DNA of 64,000 nt from Rhodocyclales bacterium (GCA_016235745.1 JACRJA010000062.1:81380-145379), one strand, 5' to 3'. Counted from the stretch's first letter, positions 39,298 to 47,858 are shown. Numbers and translations: made by a program. Notes: generated from the letters alone by a model not told the origin.

Positions 39298-40161
39298 ATG
39301 ATACACAGTATGACAGGGTTTGCCAGCGCCCAGACCCAAATCGGCGGGCGCCTGCTGCGCCTCGAACTGCGCAGCGTCAACGGCCGCTTCCTCGACCTCT
39401 ATTTCCGCCTGCCCGAGGACTGGCGCTCCTTCGAACCGCTGCTGCGCGAGCGCCTGCAAAAGGCGCTCACCCGCGGCAAGATCGAATGCCGGCTCGAGGT
39501 GCAAAATGCCCCCGTGCAAGCCGCGCTCACGCTCGATGCCCTCGCCCTGCAGGCGCTCGCCCTCACCCAGGCCGAGATCCACCGCCACCTGCCCGAAGCG
39601 GCCTCCCTCACGGCGGGCGAAATCCTGCGCTGGCCCGGCGTAGTGCGCGAACCCGAGCTCGATCCCGAGGAAACGCAGCGGCGCCTGCTCGAACTCCTCG
39701 AAACGGCGCTCGCCGAACTGCTCGCGCACCGCGCCCGCGAAGGGGAAGCGCTCGCCGCCGCCATCGGCGAACGGGCCAAGGCCATCGCCCAACTCGTCGA
39801 ACGCGCCCGCGCCCTCGCGCCCGAAGCCGTCGAAGCCCAGCGCCGCAAGCTCCTCGAAGCGCTCCAGGCGCTCGGCCAGACGCCCGAGCCGCAGCGCGTG
39901 GAACAGGAAGTCGCCCTCGTCGCCCAGCGCCTGGACGTGATGGAAGAACTCGACCGCCTCTCCTCCCACCTCCAGGAACTCGAACGCACGCTCACGCGCG
40001 GCGGAGCCAGCGGCAAGCGGCTCGACTTCCTGCTGCAGGAATTCAACCGCGAAGCCAACACCCTCGCCTCCAAAGCCGGCAGCCTGGCGCTGTCGCGCCT
40101 CGCGCTCGAGATGAAAGTGCTCATCGAACAGATCCGCGAACAGGTGCAGAACATAGAATGA
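39298..40161 (+). CDS. yicC: YicC/YloC family endoribonuclease
   Basis: The 287-residue protein starts MIHSMTGFASAQTQIGG, the family signature. The middle is a long helical region (about 110-240) rich in Glu, Arg and Leu. The C-terminal end carries the DUF1732 block with KRLDFLLQEFNREANTLASKAGS. E. coli YicC has been reported as an RNase involved in small-RNA turnover. The stop overlaps the gmk start (ATGA). The yicC-gmk-rpoZ-spoT order is a widespread ancestral arrangement. Confidence 0.92.
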   Translation: MIHSMTGFASAQTQIGGRLLRLELRSVNGRFLDLYFRLPEDWRSFEPLLRERLQKALTRGKIECRLEVQNAPVQAALTLDALALQALALTQAEIHRHLPEAASLTAGEILRWPGVVREPELDPEETQRRLLELLETALAELLAHRAREGEALAAAIGERAKAIAQLVERARALAPEAVEAQRRKLLEALQALGQTPEPQRVEQEVALVAQRLDVMEELDRLSSHLQELERTLTRGGASGKRLDFLLQEFNREANTLASKAGSLALSRLALEMKVLIEQIREQVQNIE

Positions 40162-40790
40162 ACGACTACGCCACCCCCCTTGGCACCCTCTACATCGTCA
40201 CCGCCCCCTCCGGCGCAGGCAAGACCACCCTCGTGCGCGCCGTGCTCGAGCGCGAGCCGGGGCTGGCGCTGTCCGTCTCCTATACCACCCGCCCGCCCCG
40301 CCCGGGCGAAATCGACGGGCGCGACTACCGTTTCGTCAGCAAAGAAGCCTTCCTGCGCCTGCGCGACGGCGGCGAACTTCTCGAATGGGCCGAAGTCCAC
40401 GGGAACTACTATGGCACTTCCCGCACCTGGATCGAAGCCCAATTGCAGCAAGACCGCGACGTGCTCCTCGAAATCGACTGGCAGGGCGCGCGCCAAGTGC
40501 GCCAGCTCTTTGGGCAGGCCGTGGGCGTGTTCATCCTGCCGCCCTCGCTCGAAGCGCTCGAAGAGCGCCTGCGCCGCCGCGGCACCGACAGCGAAGCCAC
40601 CATCGCCCGGCGCCTGGCCGCCGCCCGCGAAGAGATGCGCCACGTCGAAGAATTCGATTACGCTATAATCAACGATCGGCTCGAACGCGCCATCGACGAA
40701 CTCACCGCCGTCGTGCGCGCCGCGCGCCTGCGGCTTGCGGTGCAAAAGCGCCGCCACGCCGCCTACTTCGCCCAACTCCTACAGGAATGA
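40158..40790 (+). CDS. gmk: Guanylate kinase
   Basis: The 210-residue enzyme phosphorylates GMP to GDP with ATP. The P-loop is [10 protein letters not shown] near residue 16. [23 protein letters not shown] near 40 and HGNYYGTS near 80 form the GMP-binding region, and [11 protein letters not shown] is conserved near 107. The start ATG overlaps the yicC stop. The rpoZ gene follows four bases after its stop. A TATAAT inside its 3' part (near 40665) might add local transcription of rpoZ, but this is weak. Confidence 0.95.
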   Translation: MNDYATPLGTLYIVTAPSGAGKTTLVRAVLEREPGLALSVSYTTRPPRPGEIDGRDYRFVSKEAFLRLRDGGELLEWAEVHGNYYGTSRTWIEAQLQQDRDVLLEIDWQGARQVRQLFGQAVGVFILPPSLEALEERLRRRGTDSEATIARRLAAAREEMRHVEEFDYAIINDRLERAIDELTAVVRAARLRLAVQKRRHAAYFAQLLQE

Positions 40791-40794
40791 CCCC

Positions 40795-41013
40795 ATGGCC
40801 CGCATCACCGTCGAAGACTGCCTCGCGCACATCCCCAACCGCTTCGAGATGACGCTCGTCGCCTCCGCCCGCGCGCGCCAGCTCTCCATCGGCGCCGAAC
40901 CGCTCGTCCCGCTCGATCGCGGGCGCGAACGCGACAAACCCACCGTCATTGCGCTGCGCGAGATCGCCGCCAGCAAGATCGGCCGCGACATCCTCGACCG
41001 CGCCCAGAGCTGA
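40795..41013 (+). CDS. rpoZ: RNA polymerase omega subunit
   Basis: The 72-residue protein opens [19 protein letters not shown], then [10 protein letters not shown] and [11 protein letters not shown], the diagnostic omega segments. It assists assembly of RNA polymerase beta' and forms part of the ppGpp-binding site 1, consistent with spoT following 10 bp downstream. It is slightly shorter than E. coli omega (91) because it lacks the variable C-terminal tail. Confidence 0.95.
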   Translation: MARITVEDCLAHIPNRFEMTLVASARARQLSIGAEPLVPLDRGRERDKPTVIALREIAASKIGRDILDRAQS

Positions 41014-41023
41014 GACCTGCGCC

Positions 41024-43258
41024 ATGCCCGCCGCCGAGATCCTCCTCCCCCCTGACGAGCTCTCCGCGGCGAGCGAACCTTTTATCCGCCTCGAGCTGCC
41101 GCCCTCCTACGACGCCCTGCGCGAAAAGCTCCTCGGCTACCTCCCCCCCGCCGAAGTCGAACGCATCGACGCCGCCGCCCGCTTCGCCGCCTGGTCGCAC
41201 CAAGGCCAGAAGCGCGCCAGCGGCGAGCCCTACGTCACGCACCCCATCGCCGTCGCCTCGCTGGTGGCCGACTGGAAGCTCGATGCTTCCGCCATCGCCG
41301 CCGCGCTCTTGCACGACGTGATGGAAGACGCGCACATCCGCAAGAGCGAGCTCGCGCACCACTTCGGCCCGGTCACCGCCGAGCTCGTCGACGGCCTCAC
41401 CAAGATCGAACGGCTCGAAAGCCAGAGCCTGGAAGACAACCAGGCGGAAAACTTCCGCAAGATGCTGCTCGCCATGGCGCGCGACCTGCGCGTCATCCTC
41501 ATCAAGCTCGCCGACCGCACGCACAACATGCGCACGCTCGGCGCCGTCGCCCCGGCCAAGCGCCGCCGCATCGCCCAGGAAACGCTCGAGATCTACGCCC
41601 CCATCGCCAACCGGCTCGGGCTCAACACCCTCTATCGCGAACTGCAAGACCTCGCTTTCCAGCACCGCCATCCCTGGCGCCACGCCGTGCTCGCCCACGC
41701 CGTCGAAGCCGCACTCGGAGCGCGCGACGAACTGCTCGACAAGATCCGCACGCTCATCGAACGCCAGCTCGTCGTCTGGGGAGTAGACGCCCAGATCAGC
41801 AGCCGGCGCAAGCACCTCTACTCCATCTACCAGAAGATGCGCAGCAAGCACCTGCGCTTCGAGCAGATCCTCGACCTCTTCGGCTTTCGCATCGTCGTGC
41901 CCGACGAAAAGAGCTGCTACCTCGCCATCGGCGCGCTGCACGCCGCCTTCAAGCCGGTGCCCGGCAAGTTCAAGGACTACCTCGCGCTGCCCAAGCCCAA
42001 CGGCTACCAGTCGCTCCACACCACCGTCATCGGCCCCCAAGGCATTCCCGTCGAAGTCCAGGTGCGCACCCAAACCCAGCACCGGCTCGCCGAAGACGGC
42101 GTGGCCGCCCACTGGATCTACAAAGATGCCGGCGAGCGCGTCGACGCCTTCGAGCGCCAGACCCACGCCTGGCTGCAATCGCTGGTGCAGCTGCAATCGA
42201 ACGACCCCGAAGCGCGCGACTTCCTAGAAAGCTTCAAGATCGACCTCTACCCCGACGAAGTCTTCGTCTTCTCCCCGCGCGGCGAGATCTTCGCCCTGCC
42301 GCGCGGCGCCACCCCCGTCGACTTCGCCTACGCCATCCACACCGACGTCGGCCACCGCTGCATCGCCTGCCGCATCAACGGCGAACTCATGCCGCTGCGC
42401 ACCGAGCTCGCCAACGGCGACCGCGTCGAGATCATCACCTCCTCCTACCCCAGCCCCAACCCCGCCTGGCTCAACTACGTGCGCACCGCCAAGGCCCGCG
42501 CCGAGATCCGCCACTTCCTGCGCCACCAGAAAAACGAACAAGCCGTCTCGCTCGGCGAGCGCCTGCTCGACCAAGCCCTGCGCCCGCGCGGCCTCACGCT
42601 GGGACAGATCAGCGTCTTCGCCTGGGACCGCCTCCTGCGCCAGCACACCGGCCGCAGCAAGAAGCAACTCCTCGAAGATCTCGGCCTCGGGCACCTCAAC
42701 CCGGCGCAGATCGCCGAAGAACTCACCCACGCCCAAGACCTCGAATCCGGCCGCCCCGGCGTGCTCAAGCCGCGCGCCGCCGGTCCCGTACTCATCCGCG
42801 GCGACGAAGGGCAGGCCATCGCCTTCGGCCGCTGCTGCCACCCCCTGCCCGGCGACCCCATCGTCGGGCTGCTCGGCAAAGGCCACGGCCTGGAAATCCA
42901 CCGCCACGACTGCCCCCGCCTGCGCCGCCAGGGCGGCGAGCGGCGCTGGATCGACGTCGACTGGGACCCGAACCGGCCCGACACCACCCGCTTCGAAGTC
43001 GGCCTCAAGGTGCTCGCCCGCGACGCCGTCGGCATGCTCGCGCGCATCACCGCCGCCATCGCCGCCGAACACGGGCACATCCTCGCCGTGCAGATGGAAG
43101 CCCACCAAGGGCTCTATCTGGCCATCTCCTTCACCCTGCAAGTGGTCGACCGCATCCACCTCGCCCGCATCATGCGGGCGATCCGCCGCGTACCCGAAGT
43201 CGTGCGCCTGCAACGCGGCTTCGACGCCCAAGGCAGCATCCCCCGCACCGAGCCCTGA
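41024..43258 (+). CDS. spoT: Bifunctional (p)ppGpp synthetase/hydrolase
   Basis: The 744-residue Rel/SpoT protein governs the stringent response alarmone. The HD hydrolase domain has AAALLHDVMEDAHI near residues 91-104 and LIKLADRTHNMRT near 157. The synthetase domain spans about 230-370 with SSRRKHLYSIYQKM and KPNGYQSLHTTVIG. TGS (LPRGATPVDFAYAIHTDVG near 423), a conserved Cys/His segment (FGRCCHPLPGDPIVG near 600) and a C-terminal ACT domain follow. The start at 41024 is preferred because upstream frame covers rpoZ. Both catalytic domains look intact, as in betaproteobacterial SpoT. Confidence 0.95.
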   Translation: MPAAEILLPPDELSAASEPFIRLELPPSYDALREKLLGYLPPAEVERIDAAARFAAWSHQGQKRASGEPYVTHPIAVASLVADWKLDASAIAAALLHDVMEDAHIRKSELAHHFGPVTAELVDGLTKIERLESQSLEDNQAENFRKMLLAMARDLRVILIKLADRTHNMRTLGAVAPAKRRRIAQETLEIYAPIANRLGLNTLYRELQDLAFQHRHPWRHAVLAHAVEAALGARDELLDKIRTLIERQLVVWGVDAQISSRRKHLYSIYQKMRSKHLRFEQILDLFGFRIVVPDEKSCYLAIGALHAAFKPVPGKFKDYLALPKPNGYQSLHTTVIGPQGIPVEVQVRTQTQHRLAEDGVAAHWIYKDAGERVDAFERQTHAWLQSLVQLQSNDPEARDFLESFKIDLYPDEVFVFSPRGEIFALPRGATPVDFAYAIHTDVGHRCIACRINGELMPLRTELANGDRVEIITSSYPSPNPAWLNYVRTAKARAEIRHFLRHQKNEQAVSLGERLLDQALRPRGLTLGQISVFAWDRLLRQHTGRSKKQLLEDLGLGHLNPAQIAEELTHAQDLESGRPGVLKPRAAGPVLIRGDEGQAIAFGRCCHPLPGDPIVGLLGKGHGLEIHRHDCPRLRRQGGERRWIDVDWDPNRPDTTRFEVGLKVLARDAVGMLARITAAIAAEHGHILAVQMEAHQGLYLAISFTLQVVDRIHLARIMRAIRRVPEVVRLQRGFDAQGSIPRTEP

Positions 43259-43339
43259 GCAGACACCCTTCCCAAGCCGCCCCAAGCCCATTACAATCGC
43301 GCACGCCCGACTCGACCCGAGGCACACCGGAGAGGAACG

Positions 43340-43792
43340 ATGAACACCACCAACATGACGCAAGAAACCCTCGAAGACGGCGACATCCCCACGGTGGAGG
43401 CGCTGCTGGCCATGCCCGAAGAGGAATACATGTCGCCGCGCCAGCTCAAGTTCTTCAAGAAACTCCTGCTCGAAGAAAAGCGCAAGCTGCTGGAAAAAGC
43501 CGCCGAGACCACGCAATACCTGCAGCAGGAAAACGAAGTCACCCCCGACTGGACCGATCGCGCCACCATCGAGGAAGAACAAGCGCTCGAACTGCGCGTG
43601 CGCGACCGCGAACGCAAACTCATGAAGAAGATCGACGAAGCGCTCGAACGCATCGAGAAAGGCACCTACGGCTGGTGCGAAGAAACCGGCGAACCGATCG
43701 GCCTGAGGCGCCTGCTCGCCCGCCCCACCGCCACCCTCTGCCTCGAAGCGCAAGAGCGGCACGAACGCCTGGAAAAGCTGCAAGGCGGCTGA
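43340..43792 (+). CDS. dksA: RNA polymerase-binding transcription factor DksA (cysteine-poor type)
   Basis: The 150-residue protein enters the RNA polymerase secondary channel and works with ppGpp. The coiled-coil region (about 35-105) contains [22 protein letters not shown], with the tip acidic Asp. The C-terminal finger reads [33 protein letters not shown]: two of the four zinc-ligand positions are Thr and Ala (CxxT and CxxA). Paralogues such as Pseudomonas DksA2 use the same pattern and do not need zinc. GAGAGGAACG precedes the ATG. It lies 81 bp after spoT and may have its own promoter (TACAAT at 43292-43297). Confidence 0.93.
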   Translation: MNTTNMTQETLEDGDIPTVEALLAMPEEEYMSPRQLKFFKKLLLEEKRKLLEKAAETTQYLQQENEVTPDWTDRATIEEEQALELRVRDRERKLMKKIDEALERIEKGTYGWCEETGEPIGLRRLLARPTATLCLEAQERHERLEKLQGG

Positions 43793-43835
43793 TCCTGCTT
43801 CCCCTTCCGTTCCCCGACCACCGCCGGAGAGACCG

Positions 43836-45296
43836 TTGGCGCTATTCCTGCACGACACGCTCACGCAAGACAAACGCCGCTTCGCGCCGCTCGACCCCGC
43901 CCGGGTGACGATGTACGTCTGCGGCCCCACGGTCTACAACTACATCCACATCGGCAACGCCCGGCCGGTGGTCGTCTTCGACACCCTCTTCCGCCTGCTG
44001 CGGCTCTTCTACCCCAACGTCGTCTACGCCCGCAACATCACCGACATCGACGACAAGATCAACGCCGCGGCCCAGGCCGAGGGCGTCCCCATCCGCGAGC
44101 TCGCCGAACGCTACGCCCGCGCCTTCCACGAAGACATCGCCCAGCTCAACGCCCTCCCGCCCACGGTCGAGCCCTACGCCACCGACCACATCCCCCAGAT
44201 CATCGCCCTCATCGAGCGGCTCATCGCGCAGGACCACGCCTACGTTGCCGCCGGGCACGTGCTCTTCCACGTCCCCTCCGACCCCCACTACGGCATCCTC
44301 TCCAAGCGCAAGCGCGAAGAGCTCATCGCCGGCGCCCGCGTCGAACCCGCCCCCTACAAGCGCGACCCGGCCGACTTCGTGCTATGGAAACCCTCCCCGC
44401 CCGAACTCCCCGGCTGGGACAGCCCCTGGGGCCGTGGCCGCCCCGGCTGGCACATCGAATGCACCGCCATGATCGAGACCCACCTGGGCCAGAGCATCGA
44501 CATCCACGGCGGCGGGCAAGACCTCATCTTTCCCCATCACGAAAACGAAATCGCCCAAGGCACCTGCGCCCACGGCGGGCTCACCTACGCCCGCTACTGG
44601 GTACACAACGGCTACCTCACGATCCACGGCGAGAAGATGTCCAAGTCCTTGGGCAACTTCCGCACCGTGCGCGAGCTCCTCGCCCGCTACCCCGGCGAAG
44701 TGCTGCGCTACGCCCTCCTCTCCGGCCACTACCGCAAGCCGCTCGACTTCACCGGCGAGCTGCTGGAACAATCCCTGCACGCGCTCGACCGGCTCTACAC
44801 CACCCTCGCCCTCACCGCATCCGTTCCCGCCGCGCCGCTCGAACCGCAGGCCGCGGCCGAGCGCCTCGGGCTCTCCCCCGAGCGGCGCGCCGCGCTCGCA
44901 CCCGATGCGCTCCCCCACGGGCTCGGCGCCGCCCCCGAGTTCGTCGCTGCGCTCGCCGACGACCTCAACACCCCGCAGGCGCTGGCGCTGCTGCACGAAG
45001 CCGCCGCGCTGCTGCGCAAAGACCCCAGCCCCGAGCGCAAGCGCGAATTCCTCGCCGCCGCCGAGCTCCTCGGGCTACTCACCGCCACGCCGCAGTCCTG
45101 GCGCCAGCGCCTGCCCGCCCCGGGCGAAGAAACGCTCAGCGAAGCGCAAATCGAAGCGCTCCTGGCCGAGCGCGCCGCCGCCCGCCGCGCCCGCGACTTC
45201 GCCCGCGCCGACGCCATCCGCAACGAGCTCCAGCGCGCCGGCATCCAGATCGAAGACAGCGCAAGCGGCACCACCTGGCGCCGCGCCCTTTCATAG
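43836..45296 (+). CDS. cysS: Cysteinyl-tRNA synthetase
   Basis: The 486-residue class I synthetase charges tRNA-Cys. The opening block is [19 protein letters not shown] with the HIGH-type motif HIGN and the first zinc Cys. [37 protein letters not shown] carries the remaining Cys/His ligands, and [12 protein letters not shown] is the KMSKS loop near residue 268. The start is TTG at 43836 with CCGGAGAG upstream, giving [16 protein letters not shown], the usual beginning of the family. The length is normal (E. coli 461), with a slightly extended anticodon-binding region. Confidence 0.94.
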   Translation: MALFLHDTLTQDKRRFAPLDPARVTMYVCGPTVYNYIHIGNARPVVVFDTLFRLLRLFYPNVVYARNITDIDDKINAAAQAEGVPIRELAERYARAFHEDIAQLNALPPTVEPYATDHIPQIIALIERLIAQDHAYVAAGHVLFHVPSDPHYGILSKRKREELIAGARVEPAPYKRDPADFVLWKPSPPELPGWDSPWGRGRPGWHIECTAMIETHLGQSIDIHGGGQDLIFPHHENEIAQGTCAHGGLTYARYWVHNGYLTIHGEKMSKSLGNFRTVRELLARYPGEVLRYALLSGHYRKPLDFTGELLEQSLHALDRLYTTLALTASVPAAPLEPQAAAERLGLSPERRAALAPDALPHGLGAAPEFVAALADDLNTPQALALLHEAAALLRKDPSPERKREFLAAAELLGLLTATPQSWRQRLPAPGEETLSEAQIEALLAERAAARRARDFARADAIRNELQRAGIQIEDSASGTTWRRALS

Positions 45297-45318
45297 CGCC
45301 CCCACGAGGAGAACGCTC

Positions 45319-45513
45319 ATGTACGAATCCGAACACACCCAATTCATCCGCGCCTGGCTCGCCAAGCACCCCGAGCAGCTCGAAGAGCGCCGCAAAGGCC
45401 GGGCGCTGTGGTGGGACAAACCGCAAGACCCCGAGCTCACGGAACCATTCCGCCACGCCGAAATCCCAACTTATTCTTACTACTACGACGCCGACTCCGC
45501 CCATCACGCCTGA
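45319..45513 (+). CDS. DUF3460 family protein
   Basis: The 64-residue protein matches DUF3460, a short family I know only from betaproteobacteria: MYESEHTQFIRAWLAKHPE, then EERRKGRALWWDK near residue 23-35, ending in a tyrosine-rich tail (TYSYYYD). The start has CGAGGAGAA nine bases upstream. It lies 22 bp after cysS and four bases before the nuclease gene, so it is probably co-transcribed with both. Function is unknown. Confidence 0.85.
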   Translation: MYESEHTQFIRAWLAKHPEQLEERRKGRALWWDKPQDPELTEPFRHAEIPTYSYYYDADSAHHA

Positions 45514-45517
45514 ACGC

Positions 45518-46942
45518 ATGCCCGAAGACGTCGCGACCGCCGCCCCGCTTGCCGAGCGCTACGTCCTCCTCGACCTGGAAACCACCGGCGCGCACCCCGA
45601 ACGCGACCGCATCACCGAGATCGCGCTGCTGCGCTTCGAGGGCGGCCGCCTCGTCGAGCGCTGGCAAAGCCTCGTGCGCCCCGACGTCCCCATTCCCCCC
45701 CTCATCGAGCGGCTCGTCGGCATCACCAACGCCATGGTCGCCGACGCCCCGCCCTTCGAGGCGCTCGCCTCCGGGCTGCTGCCGCGCCTGGCCGACGCCG
45801 TGCTCGTCGCCCACAACGCCCGCTTCGACTACGGCTTCCTGCGCCAGGCCTTCCGCCGCTGCGGGCTCGCCTTCGAAGCCCCGGTACTGTGCACCGTCAA
45901 GCTCTCGCGCGCCCTCTATCCCCAGCACCACAAACACGGGCTCGACAGCCTGATCGAGCGCCACGGCCTCAGCTGCAGCGCCCGCCACCGCGCCATGGGC
46001 GACGTCGAAGTGCTCGCCCAATTCCTCGAGCTCGTGCAGCGCGAATTTCCCCCCGAAACGCTGCTGCTCGCCAAGCGCAAGGCCATGCACTGGCCCAGCC
46101 GCCCGCCAGGGCTCGCCGACGGCGTGCTCGAATCCCTGCCGGACGTGCCCGGCGTCTACCTCATGTACGGAGAAAACGACCTGCCGCTCTACCTCGGCAA
46201 GAGCAAGCGCCTGAGAAGCCGCGTGCTCGACCACTTCTCCCAGGCGCAGCACCACGGCACCGAAGCCGAAGTCGCCCGCCAGATCCGGCGCCTCGACTGG
46301 CTCGAAACCGCCGGCGAACTCGAAGCGCTGCTGCTCGAAGCCGAGCTCGTCAAAACCTTGAAGCCCCTCTACAACCGGCAGCTGCGCGCGCGCGGCGCCT
46401 GGGCGATCGAGCCGCTCCCCGAACCCCGCCCGCGCGGGCCCGTGGTCGGCTACCGCAACCTCGCCGGCACCGACCCGGCCGACTGGCTCGGCCACGCCCA
46501 CGGCCTCTTCCCCGAGCGCAAGCACGCGGAAAAGGCCCTGCAGCAAATCGCCCGCGCCCACGCCCTCTGCCCCCAGCGCCTAGGGCTAGAACCCATGCGC
46601 CGCGGCCCCTGCCTCGCCCACCAGCTGAAACAATGCCTCGGCGCCTGCGTCGGCAAGGAAGCCCCCGAAGTGCACGACGCCCGCCTTCGCGCCGCGCTCG
46701 CCACCCTCCCGCCGCAGCCCTGGCCCTACCCCGGAGCGGTACGCCTCAGCGAACACGACCCCGCGCGCGAGCGCCGCATGGTCCTCGTCGCCGACCGCTG
46801 GTGCCTGCTCGCGCGCTTCGACCACGAACCCACCCCCGAAGAACTCGCCGCCGCCCGCGAACGCCCCCGCCGCTTCGACCCCGACCTCTACCGCATCCTC
46901 GCGCAAGCCTTCGCCGCCACGCCGCCCCAGCCGCTCAGCTAG
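45518..46942 (+). CDS. DnaQ-like exonuclease fused to a UvrC-type GIY-YIG domain
   Basis: The 474-residue protein first has a DEDDh exonuclease domain (residues 14-180): VLLDLETTGAHPERDRITEIAL, AHNARFDYGFLRQAF, and ARHRAMGDVEVLAQFL with the catalytic His-Asp. A GIY-YIG domain follows (about 205-290) with DVPGVYLMYGENDLPLYLGKSKRLRSRV, plus helical parts with CLAHQLKQCLGACVGKE as in UvrC and Cho. It resembles proteobacterial DnaQ-Cho type fusion proteins implicated in DNA repair. The last codons (PLS) and stop fall inside a repeated sequence found again at 47591, so the C-terminal end may have been changed by rearrangement. Confidence 0.85.
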   Translation: MPEDVATAAPLAERYVLLDLETTGAHPERDRITEIALLRFEGGRLVERWQSLVRPDVPIPPLIERLVGITNAMVADAPPFEALASGLLPRLADAVLVAHNARFDYGFLRQAFRRCGLAFEAPVLCTVKLSRALYPQHHKHGLDSLIERHGLSCSARHRAMGDVEVLAQFLELVQREFPPETLLLAKRKAMHWPSRPPGLADGVLESLPDVPGVYLMYGENDLPLYLGKSKRLRSRVLDHFSQAQHHGTEAEVARQIRRLDWLETAGELEALLLEAELVKTLKPLYNRQLRARGAWAIEPLPEPRPRGPVVGYRNLAGTDPADWLGHAHGLFPERKHAEKALQQIARAHALCPQRLGLEPMRRGPCLAHQLKQCLGACVGKEAPEVHDARLRAALATLPPQPWPYPGAVRLSEHDPARERRMVLVADRWCLLARFDHEPTPEELAAARERPRRFDPDLYRILAQAFAATPPQPLS

Positions 46943-46954
46943 GCGATCTCCAGC
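46931..46954 (+). repeat. Short direct repeat a, copy 1 (spans the nuclease stop codon)
   Basis: CCGCTCAGCYAGGCGATC followed by YCCAGC recurs at 47591-47613 with one substitution and one indel. This copy includes the last three sense codons and the stop of the nuclease gene. Confidence 0.6.
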
Positions 46955-46959
46955 GGAAC

Positions 46960-47004
46960 AAACGTGAGCCTCTCCCAGCAGCGGCACCGCCAGGGTCCGC
47001 GCTA
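46960..47004 (+). repeat. 45-bp direct repeat b, copy 1
   Basis: 44 of 45 bases match 47712-47756. The last three bases form the stop codon of the RelE/ParE-type toxin gene on the minus strand, so the repeat touches one end of the toxin-antitoxin cassette. Confidence 0.8.
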
Positions 47005-47280
47005 GCGCTTCAGGTCGCGGTCGAAGTTTTCGTGGGAGCCGACGGCTTCGAGATAAACCAGTCGAATGCCGTCATCGCGGGTGTAGCCCAGCAGATAGAG
47101 TTGCCCCAGGCAGCGGAATTTGTAGACCCACAGCTCCGAGAGGTCGCCTTTCTTCTTCTCGCCGATGTCAGGATCCTGGGCTATGGCCTCGACGGCTTTA
47201 TCTACTTCAACGACTACGTTGTCGTGCAGCTTCTTGTAGATGCGGGCAAAGCGTCGCGTTTGCCGTACCTCCCAGTTCAT
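47002..47280 (-). CDS. RelE/ParE superfamily toxin
   Basis: The 92-residue basic protein shows the RelE/ParE toxin layout: an N-terminal helix pair (VRQTRRFARIYKKLHDNVVVEVDKAVEAIAQDP), a strand region KKKGDLSELWVYKFRC, then QLYLLGYTRDDGIRLVYLEAVGSHENFDRDLKR. It overlaps the antitoxin stop by four bases and follows it in the transcript. RelE relatives cleave mRNA on ribosomes and ParE relatives poison gyrase; the sequence does not decide between them. The stop codon lies inside a 45-bp direct repeat. Confidence 0.85.
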   Translation of the reverse strand: MNWEVRQTRRFARIYKKLHDNVVVEVDKAVEAIAQDPDIGEKKKGDLSELWVYKFRCLGQLYLLGYTRDDGIRLVYLEAVGSHENFDRDLKR

Positions 47281-47510
47281 CCCTTGGCTGCCGAGCGGGG
47301 GACGAAGACGCTGCTATCCTCACGCGGCTCGGCCATGCTCATCAGGCTCTCGGCAATGAAGGAAGCGGGCAAATCGGGGTTGTCGAGCGCGGCCCGCCCC
47401 ACCTTGGCCCAGAACTCCACCTGGCCCTGCACGGTCCGGAACTCGGCTTTGGCGGCCGCGCGTGCGGCGCTGACCAGGCGCTCATCGATACGCACAGATA
47501 CGGTGCCCAT
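47277..47510 (-). CDS. ParD-like antitoxin
   Basis: The 77-residue protein resembles the short ParD-like antitoxin family: MGTVSVRIDERLVSAARAAAKAEFRTVQGQVEFWAKVGRAALDNPDLPASF. The first strand (TVSVRID) plus following helices are those of a ribbon-helix-helix-type regulator; the tail SVFVPRSAAKG should bind the toxin. The ATG at 47510 is chosen because AGAGGAGAG lies just upstream; an ATG at 47528 has no such site. A 14-bp imperfect palindrome at 47535-47548 could be its operator. Confidence 0.8.
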   Translation of the reverse strand: MGTVSVRIDERLVSAARAAAKAEFRTVQGQVEFWAKVGRAALDNPDLPASFIAESLMSMAEPREDSSVFVPRSAAKG

Positions 47511-47534
47511 CGCACTCTCCTCTGACATTCATTT

Positions 47535-47548
47535 ACCACAATTGTAGT
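47535..47548. promoter_or_regulatory. Candidate operator of the RelE/ParE-type module
   Basis: ACCACAATTGTAGT is a 14-bp palindrome with one mismatched pair, centred on ACAATTGT, 25 bp upstream of the antitoxin ATG. Toxin-antitoxin modules are usually autoregulated at such sites. Confidence 0.45.
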
Positions 47549-47590
47549 CATGCGCTGCGCTGGGGTCAAACGACCTGGGGTTCCGTGTCG

Positions 47591-47613
47591 CCGCTCAGCC
47601 AGGCGATCCCAGC
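47591..47613 (+). repeat. Short direct repeat a, copy 2
   Basis: Matches 46931-46954 with one substitution and one missing base. In this copy the repeat is separated from repeat b by about 98 bp, versus five bases in copy 1. Confidence 0.6.
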
Positions 47614-47665
47614 TTGCCCGCCCCCTGCCGCTGCACCGCCTCCAGCCGCTGCAGCGCCTGATAGA

Positions 47666-47786
47666 ACAAAGGGACACCCACTTATTTCAACAAAGGGACA
47701 CCCACTTATTTAAACGTGAGCCTCTCCCAGCAGCGGCACCGCCAGGGTTCGCGCTAAAATAAAACCAAAGGGACACCCATTTATTT
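47666..47786 (+). repeat. Three copies of a GGGACACCCAYTTATTT repeat
   Basis: Copies lie at about 47666-47687, 47691-47711 and 47766-47786, all in the same orientation and each preceded by CAAA. The first two are identical over 20 bases and almost contiguous; the third has one C-to-T change and lies just after repeat b. They are not evenly spaced, so this is not a CRISPR array. They look like a short interspersed element. Confidence 0.75.
47712..47756 (+). repeat. 45-bp direct repeat b, copy 2
   Basis: 44 of 45 bases match 46960-47004. Together the two copies bracket the RelE/ParE-type cassette and its upstream region (about 700 bp). Confidence 0.8.
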
Positions 47787-47858
47787 AAAACGCCAGCCCG
47801 CGCCGGCGGCGCAGGGCGATTGCGTCGAACGACGTGTGACACGGCGAAGCGGGTGCAG

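Larger units (their letters stand above)
47549..47858. other. Gene-free 310-bp segment with repeats between two toxin-antitoxin modules
   Basis: No convincing gene is seen. The segment holds the second copies of repeats a (47591-47613) and b (47712-47756) and three copies of a GGGACACCCAYTTATTT motif. A minus-strand stretch reading QALQRLEAVQRQ (about 47614-47664) looks like coding debris with a helix-rich composition, but it has no identifiable parent gene. Confidence 0.6.

Noticed and set aside
40660..40675. TATAAT inside gmk as a promoter for rpoZ
   Set aside because: No matching -35 box; the hexamer falls within codons for conserved gmk residues, so chance or coding constraint explains it.
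47666..47786. Possible CRISPR array
   Set aside because: The three repeat copies have spacers of 3 and about 54 bp, the repeats are about 20 bp, and there are no cas genes.
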